A stretch of DNA of 64,000 nt from Hyposmocoma kahamanoa (GCF_003589595.1 NW_020653852.1:3646596-3710595); one strand, 5' to 3'. Shown: positions 21,757 to 33,125, counted from the stretch's first letter. Program-made: numbers and translations. Notes: generated by a model not told the origin, from the sequence alone.

Positions 21757-22010
21757 TTTTTAACCGACTTCAAAAATGGAAGAGGTTCTCAATCCGACTG
21801 CATTTTTTTAGGTATGTTACGCGATAATTATGGCATTTGAGGACCAATTTTGATGACTTTTTTCTTTATTAGAAAGAGGGTGCCTCTGTAGTTGTCCCAT
21901 TGAAATTCGAAGAATATTCCTCCTCTAAGGCCGGCAAACTAGAAGGGATTTCCGGTAACAGATTTCAATAGCAATTCCACGAACTTTTGAGGTCGTTTTC
22001 TTTTGTCTGC
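21757..22010 (+). repeat. Dispersed repeat B, short form
   Basis: Full set of family landmarks: TTTTTAACCGACTTCAAAAA, GTTACGCGATAATTATGGCA, TTAGAAAGAGGGTGCCTC, GGTAACAGATTTCAATAG and CCACGAACTTTTGAGGTCG. It lacks the ~165-bp segment of the long form. Confidence 0.75.
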
Positions 22011-22011
22011 T

Positions 22012-22480
22012 GAAATTCTGAATGAGTTTCTACAACACTCATCATCACGGTAGAAATGGATTACGGAAATGGGTTGCAATAATAAATTAAAATATGGGGA
22101 GTAATAACAATATACACGTTATAATACAAATTATACTGCCTCAAAAACAATTTTCCGTTAGGATATTTGCATATGTTGCGCAGATCGTGTAGGGAACCGT
22201 TAATTAAAGGTCGTTTCATTCGGAGAGAACATTGCGGTCGCGCCTCGGGACAGCACAGCGCGATTACTTTTTAATTACTAACAAATACACGAACTCAAAA
22301 TGAGCACGGCTCTGACTGTTTGCTGTAGCATATTTAGATACTGCATACCTAAGGGAATAGTAACCTTTTCCGTTTGTACCACTCAAGCTAAGCTAGTACT
22401 GTAGGCACAACATGAGCGTGAAGACAAAACATCTTCCCCGAGCTGTCAATTTATTATGAAAAATGACGTCATGCGACCTT
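22012..22480. other. No gene recognised
   Basis: Nothing beyond moderate base-composition changes, including CGGTCGCGCCTCGGGACAG near 22231. Confidence 0.4.
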
Positions 22481-22481
22481 C

Positions 22482-23204
22482 TAAAGCGTGAAACACACAG
22501 AGACCGGGTAAGCGTGGGGCGCGGGTCAGGTCGGGTCCACGACGGTTCTGATTACGTAAATACACGGTATAATACTTCATTTCAATCCATTTTAAACAAA
22601 AAGTAAACAAGTCACTGACCCGACCGTTTAGTGATAGCCAATTGTAATGCCAACTACAAATCGTTTAATTAATTGAATGGATCGATTTGTTCAATTGATT
22701 TTTCCTTCACTGTGGGGTCTTACTTAACCTATGCATATTTAAAATTTCCGAAATATTCTTTTTAAATCCTCCTTCAAATCCATACACTTAGACACTCGTT
22801 CGATTGAAATATTCGATTTACTAATTGATTAGAAAAATTTTAATAGAATGAACCGAATGTTTTTTTTTTCGTACAGCACTATGCAACCATAGACAAGGCA
22901 TAGTTGAAAAATAACCTAACTTTTGGACTACCATTTTTGAAATACAATTTTACTATGCTGTTCAAATGACTATTGTTGGAAAAAGTGATATCAAATCGAA
23001 ATCTTCGAAATATACGCGAAAGTGTTAGTTATTCGATTTATTGAGTGATTGCTTTAGAATTTAAATTAAACAGTTTTGTTTACTTTTTGCTCAATATGGA
23101 CTATATTCTGCTATAGTCCATATAAATACACGGAATTAGACCCACCGCGGTCCCGACCCGACCCGTGCCCGACCTGTACACGCTCTCTGTGTGTTTCATG
23201 CTTA
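22482..23204. mobile_element. 723-bp inverted-repeat element
   Basis: The left end TAAAGCGTGAAACACACAGA and the right end, inverted, TAAGCATGAAACACACAGAG match. The match carries on with gaps into G+C-rich GGTCGGGTC-containing blocks, giving arms of about 60 bp. The interior is A+T-rich and non-coding. Such long imperfect ends and no ORF suggest a non-autonomous DNA transposon. I see no certain target duplication. Confidence 0.6.
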
Positions 23205-23399
23205 GTGCTGTAGCCGGCAGACAAGAGAAAAATTTCTCTAACGTTGTTGGTTGCTGGTAAAAGTATACAACGGCCAATCTACAAATTTTGAAACCATTCA
23301 TGTGTATAAAAGCTTTATACTCTTTTACCATGTTGAAAAATCCTTTCTCTAAATCTCCTTTTTAGTATAGGAGAGTGGTATATGAGTTTTACTTATGAT

Positions 23400-23629
23400 T
23401 TTTTTATGCTATCAATTGACGGGATAAACAAGTTGTGCGCCTGTTAGCAAGCGACACGCATATCCACGACAGTTGCAGTGCCACTCAGAGCATTAAATCG
23501 TAAAGACCTGAGGGGCACTGCCACTGCACCCGACACCCTGAGTGATAAGTTGTCAAGCCACATGTGCCTGTAAATAAGGTGGTAGTACTTTCTTGGACGA
23601 ACTCTCTACTGCTACTAAATGTATGTATG
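23400..23629 (-). repeat. SINE-1 with internal deletion
   Basis: Starts ATGCTATCAATTGACGGGAT, keeps GACCTGAGGGGCACTGCCAC and CACATGTGCCTGTAA, then jumps to ATAAGGTGGTAGTACTTTC and the 5' end CTCTACTGCTACTAAA. About 70 bp around the CCGGAAC block are missing. Confidence 0.8.
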
Positions 23630-23943
23630 TAAATATATTTGGAATAGTTACATTGATAAGGTAACTGTAGAATTGTGTTTTGGATCTCTCATATTCTGTT
23701 ACCAGAACACTGGTTAATCTCTTTAACAGCACCGCCGAGTTTGAAAACAAAGTAGTGAAAAATGGACTTAAGGTTGTGGGGCTTATAGTAGATTTTAAAG
23801 ATTTCTTTGAAAATAGGAGTCGACAAGTGGAGCACACGGAGACAGCTCGCCGTCTAAAAGGTGATTTAAAATGTAATATATGATATACAATTTCCGCCCG
23901 TTCTTTCGAAGTACTTTTTTTGAATAGTCTAGTTTTATCTGGT

Positions 23944-24150
23944 GCGGTTATTTTTTCTTGGAAAGAGGATATCAGTATTGGTCCCGTTTAAATTTGAAGA
24001 AATATAATTCGGCTTCTAAGGGTGGCAAACTATAGGATGAATCCGGTTTCGCGCTCTTTCCGGTGAGCGATTCCAATAAAACTTGGCAAATAGATGTAAT
24101 TCCACGAAATTTTCAAGTCGATTTTGAGATAGCGAAAGGGGGTAGTTACT
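23944..24150 (+). repeat. Dispersed repeat B, 5'-truncated
   Basis: From CTTGGAAAGAGGATATCAG through GGGTGGCAAACTATAGGATG and TTCCAATAAAACTTGGCAAA to GATTTTGAGATAGCGAAAGG. The first ~100 bp of the family are absent. Confidence 0.7.
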
Positions 24151-24386
24151 ACGTACTATCATATTGTGATATTTAATTTTGTGTTAAATGCCGTTGCTAA
24201 TGAATAGGTTAAAGAATCGACTTACAAAGAAGAAGTTCAGAAGAGTCTCTTTTATTTTACTTTTCATAAAAGAACAGATTTCATTTCAATCTCGACCTTA
24301 TTTGTTAGCCTAATGTTTAAGTTTTGTAATACATATTGCATAATCAGGTATATTAATACTTTTTACATTACTACCAATCAAAATTC

Positions 24387-24584
24387 TCGAGTTCTTAGGT
24401 TATAGCGATCGTTACACATTGGAAATAAAACTATATTTTCGGATATAAAACCGCGTATATTTGTTTTACACCCTTGCTTTATACACCGTGTTAGGCGTGA
24501 CCATGGGACTTGTACAGAGCACGATACGTTGGTTAAAAAAAAAAACAAATATACCGTTTTAGATCCGATAAAATAGTTTCATTT
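24387..24584 (+). mobile_element. Family C palindromic retroposon, copy 2
   Basis: Same start (TCGAGTTCTTAGGTTATAGC), same arms (ATTGGAAATAAAACTAT... paired with ...AATAGTTTCATTTT) and same centre with GTGACCATGGGACTTG as the copy at 17535. Flanked by CAATCAAAATTC (24375-24386) and CAATTAAAATTC (24585-24596), a 12-bp duplication with one mismatch. Confidence 0.7.
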
Positions 24585-24734
24585 TCAATTAAAATTCTGT
24601 GTTGAAAGTTGAGTCTTAAGTTATTTATAGAGGGCATAAACATATAAAATTCGTAGACAGTTTTTCTCTAGATATTTTAGTACCGAAGAATTCATTGAAA
24701 ATACGCTGCCGAGCACTGGATACAAAACAGTTTT

Positions 24735-24862
24735 AGTAGCAGTAGAGCTCCTTGTTAAAGACTCCGTCCAGGGAAGACCTTACCTGTTTCTGTCGCCAAG
24801 TGGTAATGTAAGCATTACTGCGTTCCGGTTTGGAAGGGTAAGGGTGCTGGCGAAATTACAGG
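24735..24862 (+). repeat. SINE-1, 5' part only
   Basis: GTAGCAGTAGAGCTCCTTGT to GGCGAAATTACAGG, then unrelated sequence. The 3' end is missing, which is unusual for simple retroposition and points to later deletion or recombination. Confidence 0.75.
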
Positions 24863-24869
24863 TTCAAGA

Positions 24870-27060
24870 GTCTCAGTCGCCGCAGTATCTAGGCGTGTTC
24901 GAGACCAGGCGGCCTACCATAACTTTTCCAAAAACAATCTTATTTCAATGTAAGCTTAAAGTAAGCTTGTTATATATAATATTACTCATATTCGTACTAT
25001 GACAAACCTGTCAACCAAGTAATGTATTATTGCAAAATTGATTTAAAGAAGGAACAATTTCCCAATACTGTCTATTCCTTACTGAAAATAGGAAAGAGAT
25101 AACGCTATGTGAACTATATAATGCCATCTCTTTCTTTTTTGATGTTCCGAATCCCCTTATCGTAGTATAATATTTAAGTATTTAATGTTATTTACATTCA
25201 GAGAATTTTGACTGTTAAAAAGAAGAAAAGTATGTAATAATAAAATCTATTAAAATTACGTTGTTCTCAATAATTATTCCGCATTTTCATGAAGAAAAAT
25301 AAATAAAACAAGCTGAGTCTTGTTAGTCACGTTGTGAATTCGGAGCTATAGTCTAGTGTCAACTGATAGTTTCGCTAAGGAGCATATAGATGGCTCTATT
25401 ATAATTTGACGAAATAAACATCGCGTATTTTTATTTAACGACAAATTATTTACTATGTGCTAATAAATAAAAAATAAACAAAATTTTGAAGAGATATATG
25501 TAAATAAATAAGTTCAACTTAACTTTTGATCATTACAAAACAATATTAAATCAATAAAACTGAAAATAATATATTCCGTGTATCCGTGTAGCTATTTTAA
25601 GATTGCTAAATTTGACATAAGAGCAATATTACTTTAAGAGGGAGCAGAGGAAAATTCCTAATCTTCGATTTGATTTTAGAGGGGTATATCCACTTTAAAG
25701 TTAAAAATCAGAAACATAAAACAATAAAGTTTCCTCGATAGACAAAAATCACAATTCATCCTCGAAATGCTACAGGTTATTAGGACAAAAATTAGATAAT
25801 TAATAATATTTATGCATGATCGAGGACTGTCACTACGGATTTTTTTTAAATCCCTTTAGTTTTAGAGTTATTCCGCTAAAACGAATTTGGTACTTTTAAT
25901 GCGCAAAATTCAACATCTCCTGTCGCATGTCACGCGAACTTCAGGCATATATTTGTTTCACAAATTTGGGCGGAGCCAACGTCAAAACTTTTTTGGCATG
26001 AGAGCTCTTAATGTTGAAGTCACTTCTACTTATTGTAATATCAAAACATCATAGTCACAATTAGCTTACTTTAAGCGCGTTATGGTACGCAAAGTCAATG
26101 TAAGGTTAAAGTAATATTGTTTTAAGAGGTTGTGGTAGGCCCCCTGTTCGCCCTGTCGCTTGATGTCATAAAAACAAAAGTTTTATCGAATGAATTCCTT
26201 TAGAGTTTTAATCCTGGTATTAATGCGTGTCTATTTGTGTTGTAGCCTGTTCGTTCTCTTTTTTTTATAATAATGGGGATTCGAGTATTTCTAAATTTAT
26301 ATAAATATCATAAATCACATTGCTATACTCGATACATGTGCAGCTGTAGCCACCAAAGGGATTTGATGGTTACAGCTGTATCAGCCATACCATGAATTTG
26401 CAATCAAATTGTAATCAAGAGGTTCCCTTGTGACCCAACTTGAACTAATCCTTAATTGCTTTATGTTAATGTCTAAAAATTAAATCAGGTTAGAATAGTT
26501 GGCGGGAAAAAGTATTTAGTTTTTTATCCTAAGTTGCTTCCATGAAAAGAAAACATTTTGTTCTAAAGGAAAAACATATTTTTCGAAATTTTTATTTAAT
26601 ATATTTTAGATTTTGAAAAAATCCACCGTTTAATTTTTTCGGAAAATTAAGTAACAGTAAATGTGAGGTGTGGGTGTAACAATATATAAAAAGTAGTTTT
26701 AAGATTGGCGCCCAATGTGGAATTCAGAGACTCTGAAGGTGATGTGCGGCGTTCATGTTGAAATGCCTTTGAATTCCCTCAACGAGGCTAAACTACTCGT
26801 GTCTGTGAAAAAGTTTTACTATGAGAATAATTTTCAAATCAAATGCTACTTAAAATATCGTATTTAGAATTAGTAGGTACCTTAGAATTTTGACGTCAGT
26901 GTGTTTTTAACTTCACTCAATAAACGAATGAAACGGTGTATCTATATTACCGATTCGGTGTTGTCCCTTAAGAATATGATGCAAGCTGAATATTTTTTTT
27001 GCATAAATTGGTAACACAATATGTATGTCGCCCGCGACGGAATCTACTCGCGGAGACTAT
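24870..27060. other. No gene recognised
   Basis: The longest repeat-poor stretch. TGTTCGCCCTGTCGCTTGAT then CATAAAAACAAAA at ~26147-26180 resembles a SINE-1 3' end. A small hairpin at 26341-26384 pairs CAGCTGTAGCCACCA with TGATGGTTACAGCTG. No coding frame beyond chance length. Confidence 0.45.
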
Positions 27061-27072
27061 GTAAACGCGGTG

Positions 27073-28045
27073 TCTACGTAAAACGAGAAAATTGACAACC
27101 ACGAGAGAGTTTACTTGGCTCGCTAGTCACGTCGCGCTTGTACCTACAGCGTGCTAGCACTGGAGATAGGTGGACGACATGGTCAAAGTTGCGGATGTGG
27201 ATGGGTGAGGTTAGCATAGGATCGTGATGGACCAGAGTGGCGAGAACCCATTGCCTTGTCGTGGCGGGGGGCACCCATTGCCTTGTCTTGGTCTAAGGTG
27301 AGCGGGTCCGCGCGGATGTATTCGAGGAGTAGGGTCGCGGGGGAAGAGACGTGTCGGTGTGTCGTTGCCGCTCGCCCCGCCAGGGTGTAGATGCAGTGGC
27401 GGTGGGGCCGCGGTGGAAGAAACGTGTCGGTGTATCGGTGCAGCTCGTCCTGTCCTCCGCGGCTGAATCTGGGCGATTGGCCCGTGCGGTGGACGCTCCA
27501 AGGGGCTCTCTCCGGAGAGTCCACACGGATGCGTGTAGGGTGTTGCGGCGGAGCCTACCAACAGATCCGCCGCGGGGGCTGGGAGAGCATCCTCTGAAGT
27601 TTACAGTTGTGTGGATGTTGTCCTGACCCCATGGCCCCTGGGTAGCGGATACGGGGGAGTTCGTTGCCCAGCATGGAGGGGCCCCAGATGGAAGGATGAT
27701 CGACGAGCCTTACATTTAGAGTCGGGGATCGTTGTGTCTCTCTTCTCGGGGAGGGGCACCGCTGGGCGCGGCCAGCCACTGATGGAGGCGCGGACGAGCG
27801 AGAGCATACCCGTGCCTCCACGTGCAGCGGAGAGGAGGAACACCTCGGGGGTTTGGTGCAGTCGGGATGTTCCCCTTCAGGGTTCAGCTCAGCCCCACAT
27901 AACCCCGGCTCTGGGCCGGGGTATCTGTAAGCAGATTCTATCGGGTAATAATAAAAAAAGGATCGTGATGGATGGTACAAACTACTGAAGGCCTATACCC
28001 AGCAGTGAGTGAACTCGGGCTGCGGATGATGACGATGATGTCTTA
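27073..28045 (+). pseudogene. RTE-like LINE C-terminus, split by LINE-T
   Basis: The plus strand before 27231 reads, with a shift, a WVRLA-stop-DRDG frame. After 27959 it continues WYKLLKAYTQQ, a stop, VNSGCG and then GATGATGACGATGATG, the usual short-repeat end of RTE-type LINEs. The uninterrupted relative at 36548 has QWMRLARDRGG and HKLRETYTQQWVKSGCG at the same place. The two halves are separated by a 728-bp insert with a 13-bp duplication. Confidence 0.75.
27232..27959 (+). mobile_element. LINE-T 3' end, inserted in the RTE copy
   Basis: A G+C-rich segment bounded by GGATCGTGATGGA on both sides (27219-27231 and 27960-27972). It ends CAGATTCTATCGGGTAATAATAAAAAAA, so it was made by target-primed reverse transcription and is 5'-truncated. 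The body (GAGGAGGAACACCTCGGGGG, GTTCAGCTCAGCCCCACATA) recurs at 34127-34247 and, inverted, at 44929-45201. The open frames of 66-141 codons on both strands overlap one another and look like a by-product of high G+C. I think it is a 3' UTR. The clade is not determinable here. Confidence 0.75.
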
Positions 28046-28072
28046 AGATTTCGTTTCTTGATTGTTTTAAAT

Positions 28073-28296
28073 CTCGTAATTTTCACATTTTGAATATCAA
28101 CTGGATTCTTATTATACAAGCATTTAGAATTTATACATATATATATATATATCACATTATCATAAGGAATAAAAATGAAGTAATTCTTAATAGTAGTCTT
28201 AACAAGGTCACAAATTTATTTAAGGGTCATTTCTAAATGCTTGTATAAAAGAATCCAATTGATATTCAAAATGTGACAATTACGAGGTTTATAGCA
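28073..28296. repeat. Fold-back of LINE-derived sequence
   Basis: An arm of about 60 bp at 28073-28133 (ending CAAGCATTTAGAA) is the inverted copy of 28229-28290 (starting TTCTAAATGCTTG), with a few mismatches. The centre holds an (AT)n run at 28138-28151. The right arm is part of a LINE tail on the minus strand, so the left arm is an inverted duplicate of it. Confidence 0.65.
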
Positions 28297-28490
28297 ATAA
28301 AGTAACAAATTATTATTATTATGATTATTTTTCTTAAAAAACATTAGCATAAGAATGTTAATTTCTTTAAATTGAGCTCTCAGACAATTTCTGGAGCGCA
28401 GTTGGTAAATTGACCTAATTGCACGTTTCTGCAGTATAAAAAGATTCTGTTGACGTCGGCGGCATTTCCCAGTCTAAAGGCGGCTGTATA
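28180..28490 (-). pseudogene. LINE reverse transcriptase C-terminal fragment
   Basis: Minus strand, from 28470: LFILQKRAIRSIYQLRSRNC, then LRAQFKEINILMLM, then after low-complexity sequence CHILNINWILLYKHLEM. The first block is the conserved helix after the LINE palm domain (pattern LQKRAIRxIY). No other domain is retained. Confidence 0.65.
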
Positions 28491-28499
28491 TTCTCGCCG

Positions 28500-29455
28500 A
28501 GACATCCCGAGATATGCCGAGTGCTAGAGTGTACAGGGAAGCACTCGCTTATCCTCGGATGTCACGGTATCTCTCACCGGCTCTCGCTACCGAGCCGGTT
28601 TTTTGTTCCAGAGTCAAAGGGTTCAGACATGTTTCGTGATCTCGCAGCGCAAGTAACTTAATTACAAAATTACGTAATGCAGTTTTAGAAATATACCAAG
28701 AACCTATATTGTGGGAACCAATTAACAAGTTTCATAAAGATAAATAAACTTACACGATGCTTGGGTTAGTATATCGGAGCAAACTGGATTCTCTGTAGAT
28801 TAATTAAAGAAAAAAGACTCATACAGATGACACGAAAAACTAATAATTCTTTGAAATCTGGTGCATCCATTCACCATCTCCCTTTACGCCACTTTCCTTT
28901 TATTAATTTTTTGTATGATACGTGTGTACATACATAATATAGTGATTGATAGCGCAGATAGTAACAGCGGAAGCCATTTCTAATGCGTCCATGTTCTCGG
29001 CATTCGCAACTGCAACTGAATATACGAGTATACATGGTCGCAACTGAGTATAAACCTCATGTATAGCCACTCGCGCGAGAACTATCAGCGAGGCGTGGAC
29101 GAGTTTTGGCGAGAGCACTCGGACGAAAGTGCACAACCGCCATTAAAAATATCGTATTTTATTAATTGGGTACACCGCAGAGCCGACTCGGAGCGACAGC
29201 TTGGTTATTTGTAGACCCTATTGCAATTTAGTATCTGAAGTTGTAAGTATGTATCTGCAAAATACAGTTTTCCTTTTTTGGCCGTGATGTTTTAACTATT
29301 TGTCAAATATTTCCAGAAAATCGTTAAGGATTTTAAAACTGTGTAACGTAAAACGGAACGGAACGCATTTTTATATATATTTTTTGGCTAGTTTGCCTAT
29401 ACCATGAAAAATATTGACGGATTAGATGTCAAAGTCATTATTGTTACAATTTATG
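28500..29455. other. No gene recognised
   Basis: A CG-containing inverted patch at 28490-28585 (CCGAGACATCCCGAG against CTCGGATGTC) and a G+C-richer patch at 29070-29200 with GCGAGAGCACTCGGAC. Neither can be tied to a gene. Confidence 0.4.
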
Positions 29456-29464
29456 TAACCAATT

Positions 29465-29692
29465 CATTGACTTACAATTATATGGACGTCGGGTCCGCGC
29501 TAAAAAGTGTCCGCACTTGTAAGGCGCTAAAATCGTATACAGAGCGCGACACTCCGCTTTAGTCTTCATTTGTTCTACGGACAGCGCGATACTGCGATGA
29601 CATAACAATTTAAATTTCGAATAGGTTGACTTGGGACATTTTTTTCGTGGTTTTTGTATTAGACCCGACGTCCATTTATTTGTAAGTCAATG
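29465..29692. mobile_element. hAT-type miniature element, copy 1 (228 bp)
   Basis: Ends CATTGACTTACAATTATATG and, inverted, CATTGACTTACAAATAAATG, continuing about 31 bp with three mismatches (GGACG then CGGGTC). Flanked by the perfect 8-bp duplication AACCAATT (29457-29464 and 29693-29700). Eight-base duplications and ends starting CA point to hAT. No coding content. Two more copies at 33126 and 48962. Confidence 0.9.
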
Positions 29693-29700
29693 AACCAATT

Positions 29701-30280
29701 GCAATAAAGTTTTTGATTATTTTAACGTTTATGTGTTGCTGCTTTTTGAACTTTTTAAATCATAGTGTTGCTGGTAATTATTTAAACGTTTTTTTTCAAT
29801 CAATTTAAAAAAATGTAGGTCACAATATTTTTTATTATTATTCTGCTAAGCTTTTTATTTCTAGCAAAAAAGTTAAGACTGGTTAAATTTTTCTAGAAAT
29901 AAAGTATCAAGTTCCACACTGAAATAAAATGAAAGGTTTTTTTTGCTTAAAATATGGGGAACGAAAGATGGAATATATTATTGTACAACACATATTTTAC
30001 CTGACCAGGAATGCAAAATTTTACTTAAATTTGATTTATAACACTGTCATTGGACATACACAAGGAATAATCAATCATTATAACAGCAAAATACAATACA
30101 AACAAACAAACAAAATACAAAATACAAAATACAAATAATAACCATCAACGTCAAACTATTAAATATTACACATAATTTTATGAGTCTCTGTACACTAATT
30201 TGATATAAGTTGTTTGTCGACTAAACTAATAAAATTAAAATAATAATTTAGATTTGAAATAAGGCCACATCTACATAATA
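29701..30280. other. No gene recognised
   Basis: A+T-rich; tandem AAATACA units at about 30113-30137 (AAAATACAAAATACAAAATAC region). A 69-codon frame at 29929 is A+T-driven. Confidence 0.4.
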
Positions 30281-30284
30281 ATAA

Positions 30285-30443
30285 TACCCTGTATCGCGGG
30301 TGCCATGGACACACACATAGACAACCATAACTCACGAGAGAAATAAATGGGTCGCCATATAAATATTTCTATCGGCCCAGGAATCGAACCCGGCACCTCT
30401 GCGTGGTAGTCCAGTATGGTAACCGTTCGGCGACTGAGGCAGT
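30285..30443 (-). repeat. SINE-2 copy
   Basis: Minus strand: CTGCCTCAGTCGCCGAACGG, ACTACCACGCAGAGGTGCCG with GGTTCGATTCC as a perfect B box, then ATTTATTTCTCTCGTGAG and TTGTCTATGTGTGTGTCCAT, ending in ATTATTATTATG. Complete apart from a few short gaps. Confidence 0.8.
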
Positions 30444-30773
30444 TAGACGTCATACAAAACACTTGAAATAAAGATGCTACTACATAGATGGCAATACTTT
30501 CTATGTGTTGCCAAGAAAACCATTTTTATTAAAACAAATACCAACGTGAGGACGGCGAAGTGCGCGATGGTGAAAATGCAAATTTTATTGCCAAAGAGCA
30601 ACCCTGGCTGGATAAATATTTGAAATAAAGCCAGTTGCACACTGAGCAAACTCCCTACACATATGTAGGAGTTTGCTTCTATAGGGCGCGTTACACACCG
30701 ATAACTTTTTAAATATTGCGAAGTTATTTTCTAAATTGAGATAGGTTTACGTTTGTCCACAAACGTAATTCAT

Positions 30774-30842
30774 CAAATCGAGTTCTTATGTCTTTGCTAT
30801 TGTTATAAAATAAGAAATGAAACTAATTTTCGGATCTAAATT
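30774..30842 (+). repeat. Family C fragment
   Basis: ATCGAGTTCTTATGTC followed by AAGAAATGAAACTAATTTTC matches the leader and first arm of family C. It abuts a family B copy that begins four bases later, so B probably inserted into C. Confidence 0.55.
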
Positions 30843-30845
30843 GCT

Positions 30846-31308
30846 TATTGACCGACTTCAAGAAAAGGAGGATGTTCTCAATTCGACTGTTTTTTTTTGG
30901 ATGTATGTTACGCCATAACTCCGGTATTTGTGAACCGATTCTTTTTTTGTTGGAAAGAGTGTACCTCCATAGCAGTCCCATATAATTTTGAAGGAAATCA
31001 TTCATCTCTAAGGGTGGCTGCTCACGCATGAAGATTCATTTTTATAAATAGCGCCTAAATTTTAGTATAAGGAGCAATTATTTTAATGGTTGATTTTGCT
31101 ATTCCTTAATTCAAGGCGTTTTTCTCTCTCAATATACTTCGAGTAGTGAGAACCGATTTTTATTATCTCTTGTGTCAAGTCGTGTCGAATTAGGGGATGA
31201 ATCCGGGCTTGCGCACTTTCCGGTAACCGATTTCAACAAAACTTGATAATTATATGTAATTCTACGTACTTTTGAGGTCGGTTTTTTTAGTACTCTGTAC
31301 TGAGATTA
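30846..31308 (+). repeat. Dispersed repeat B, long form, best copy
   Basis: Starts GACCGACTTCAAGAAAAGGA and ends GAGGTCGGTTTTTTTAGTAC then TCTGTACTGAG. The extra segment runs from about CACGCATGAAGATTC to TGTGTCAAGTCGTG (31023-31190). Start and end contain a short inverted match, GACCGACTT against GAGGTCGG. Confidence 0.8.
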
Positions 31309-31621
31309 TACTTGTTTTTTGAAACAAATCAAACGTTTCGGGTCTTTTATGAGTCCCATATCACAGATGAGTAAAATGGTTAAGGACGCCCTCAGTGTAG
31401 ACGTTTATAGACGCGAGCGTATTTTACTTCACCAAATGTCAATGCTTATAAAAGTGATGTGCGCGTGTCACGACAGTGACGCTGCGATTGCGTTTGTAGA
31501 TATTATATGAAAATTAATAGAGGCGCGACTGCTGCGCAATCGACGTGCCACTGAAGCGCTTTTATAAGTGTCTAGTTTGAAGGCGCACTAAGTCATCAAC
31601 AGGTTATGTCCAATATTATTA

Positions 31622-32075
31622 TGTTCAAATTCAAATTCAAAATAATCTTTATTGCACAGGTAAGCATTATTACACTTGAAATCGTCACAATGGTTAAACT
31701 CTACCGCTCATTCGTAAGGCAGATTTCCCTGAGAAGAATGAGCAAGAAACTCTAGGGGTTGCTCTTTGTAAATAACATTTGTACGCATTCAACATTTACA
31801 ATATTTTTTATTTTGCTTTCAAACATCAGAGATCGAGACTAGCTCCATGAGCTAAACGGGTTACTGGCACGGATTTTTGTCCAAGTACGCAGAAGTTGTA
31901 TAACCTTTAGTATATAGTTTTTGTTTCACTATAGTTTTAAGCCTCGTGAAATGCAAATTTTGTATATCAACCGGAATCTTGTTACAGAAGCGTATACGTT
32001 GTATAAGTATTAATATATACGTATGCCCACTAATTCTAATATCGGGTAACCTCTACACCCGTGGAGTGGGGCAAT
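31622..32075 (-). mobile_element. LINE 3' UTR with short-repeat tail
   Basis: Minus strand: an eroded UTR with GAGTTTCTTGCTCATTCTTC, then CAATAAAGATTATTTTGAATT and the tail AATTTGAATTTGAACAT. The AATAAA signal just before a repeated AATTTG tail is characteristic of a group of lepidopteran LINEs. No coding part is retained. Confidence 0.6.
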
Positions 32076-32103
32076 GTATTCTAAATTAATTAGTGACTAA
32101 GAC

Positions 32104-32400
32104 ATAGTTGCAGTAGAGCTCTTTGTGAGAGTTCATCCAGGGAAATACTGCCACCTTACCTATTTCTGCCGCCAAGCAGTAATGTGAACATTACTGCGTT
32201 CCGGTTTCGAAGGGTGCTGGTGAAATTACAGGCACATTTCACTTGTCAACTTATGTCTCAGGGTGTCGGGCGCAGTGACAGTGCCCCTCAGATCTTTGCG
32301 ATTTAAAGCTCGGAGTGACACTGCAACTGTTATGGACAGGCGTGTTGCTTACCACCACGCACGCGACTTATTCGTCCCGCCACTTAGTATTATAAAAAAA
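32104..32400 (+). repeat. SINE-1, near full length
   Basis: GCAGTAGAGCTCTTTGTGAG through GCGTTCCGGTTTCGAAGG, GTGCCCCTCAGATCTTTGCG, CTGCAACTGTTATGGACAGG to GCCACTTAGTATTATAAAAAAA. One of the best preserved copies and a good family reference. Confidence 0.85.
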
Positions 32401-32401
32401 C

Positions 32402-32880
32402 ATAGACGAAAGCCTTAAAATTGTAATAATTAAATGAATATAAAAAAAATAATTTAAACAAAAAGTATTTCACATTGTAGTTACAAAACTTATTAAATAC
32501 TTTATTTATAATTTACTTATGAACGTTCCAATTTAATCTACATACGTTTTACAAATATTTTATAACTCATCACTATGTATTTTTATCCGAAAACTTGTCC
32601 TATACGATGTATATACATGCTGCATCTCCTTCTTCTTTAAATTGTTATAGTTTCTTTTGATATGTGAAATTAAGGAATACACGTGTTTATTACTCAAAAT
32701 TTGACCGGTGAGTTTCGATAGACTTCACTGAGAGGAGAATCTACAACAGCAGGCATAAAAATACACACTATATAAGAGAAACAAATTGTTACCTTTGATA
32801 AATTTACATAGGACATACACTACATTAATCAGTTATAAGCGGTTGAGCTATGAAAGGGTTTTTATAACATTGACGTTAAT
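32402..32880. other. No gene recognised
   Basis: A+T-rich; nothing further seen. Confidence 0.4.
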
Positions 32881-32881
32881 T

Positions 32882-33105
32882 TTTAACCGACATAAAAAAG
32901 GAGGAGGTTCTTAATGGACTGAATGTATTTTTGTATGTATGTTACGTGATAACTCCGCCATTTGTAAACAGATTTTGATGATTCTTTTTTTATTGGAAAG
33001 AGGGTACCTCAGATGTGGTCCCATTAAAATTTGAAGAAAATATTCCAGTCTGAGGGTGGCAAAGTAGGGGATAAATAACATTTGAGTACTCCGTACTGAG
33101 ATAAT
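32882..33105 (+). repeat. Dispersed repeat B, short form
   Basis: From TTTAACCGACATAAAAAAGG to TTTGAGTACTCCGTACTGAG. The segment between GGGGATAAAT and the final TTTGAG is deleted, as in the copy at 51314, which may mark a subfamily. Confidence 0.7.
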
Positions 33106-33125
33106 TGGCATTCCTCTGTCTCAGT

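Noticed and set aside
24870..27060. Hidden exons in the longest repeat-poor stretch
   Set aside because: I found no frame with domain features or paired splice signals by eye. A spliced-read check would be decisive.
27073..27988. Several overlapping frames of 66-141 codons on both strands as genes
   Set aside because: They lie on top of each other in a G+C-rich LINE 3' end with exact insertion boundaries, and none has a domain.
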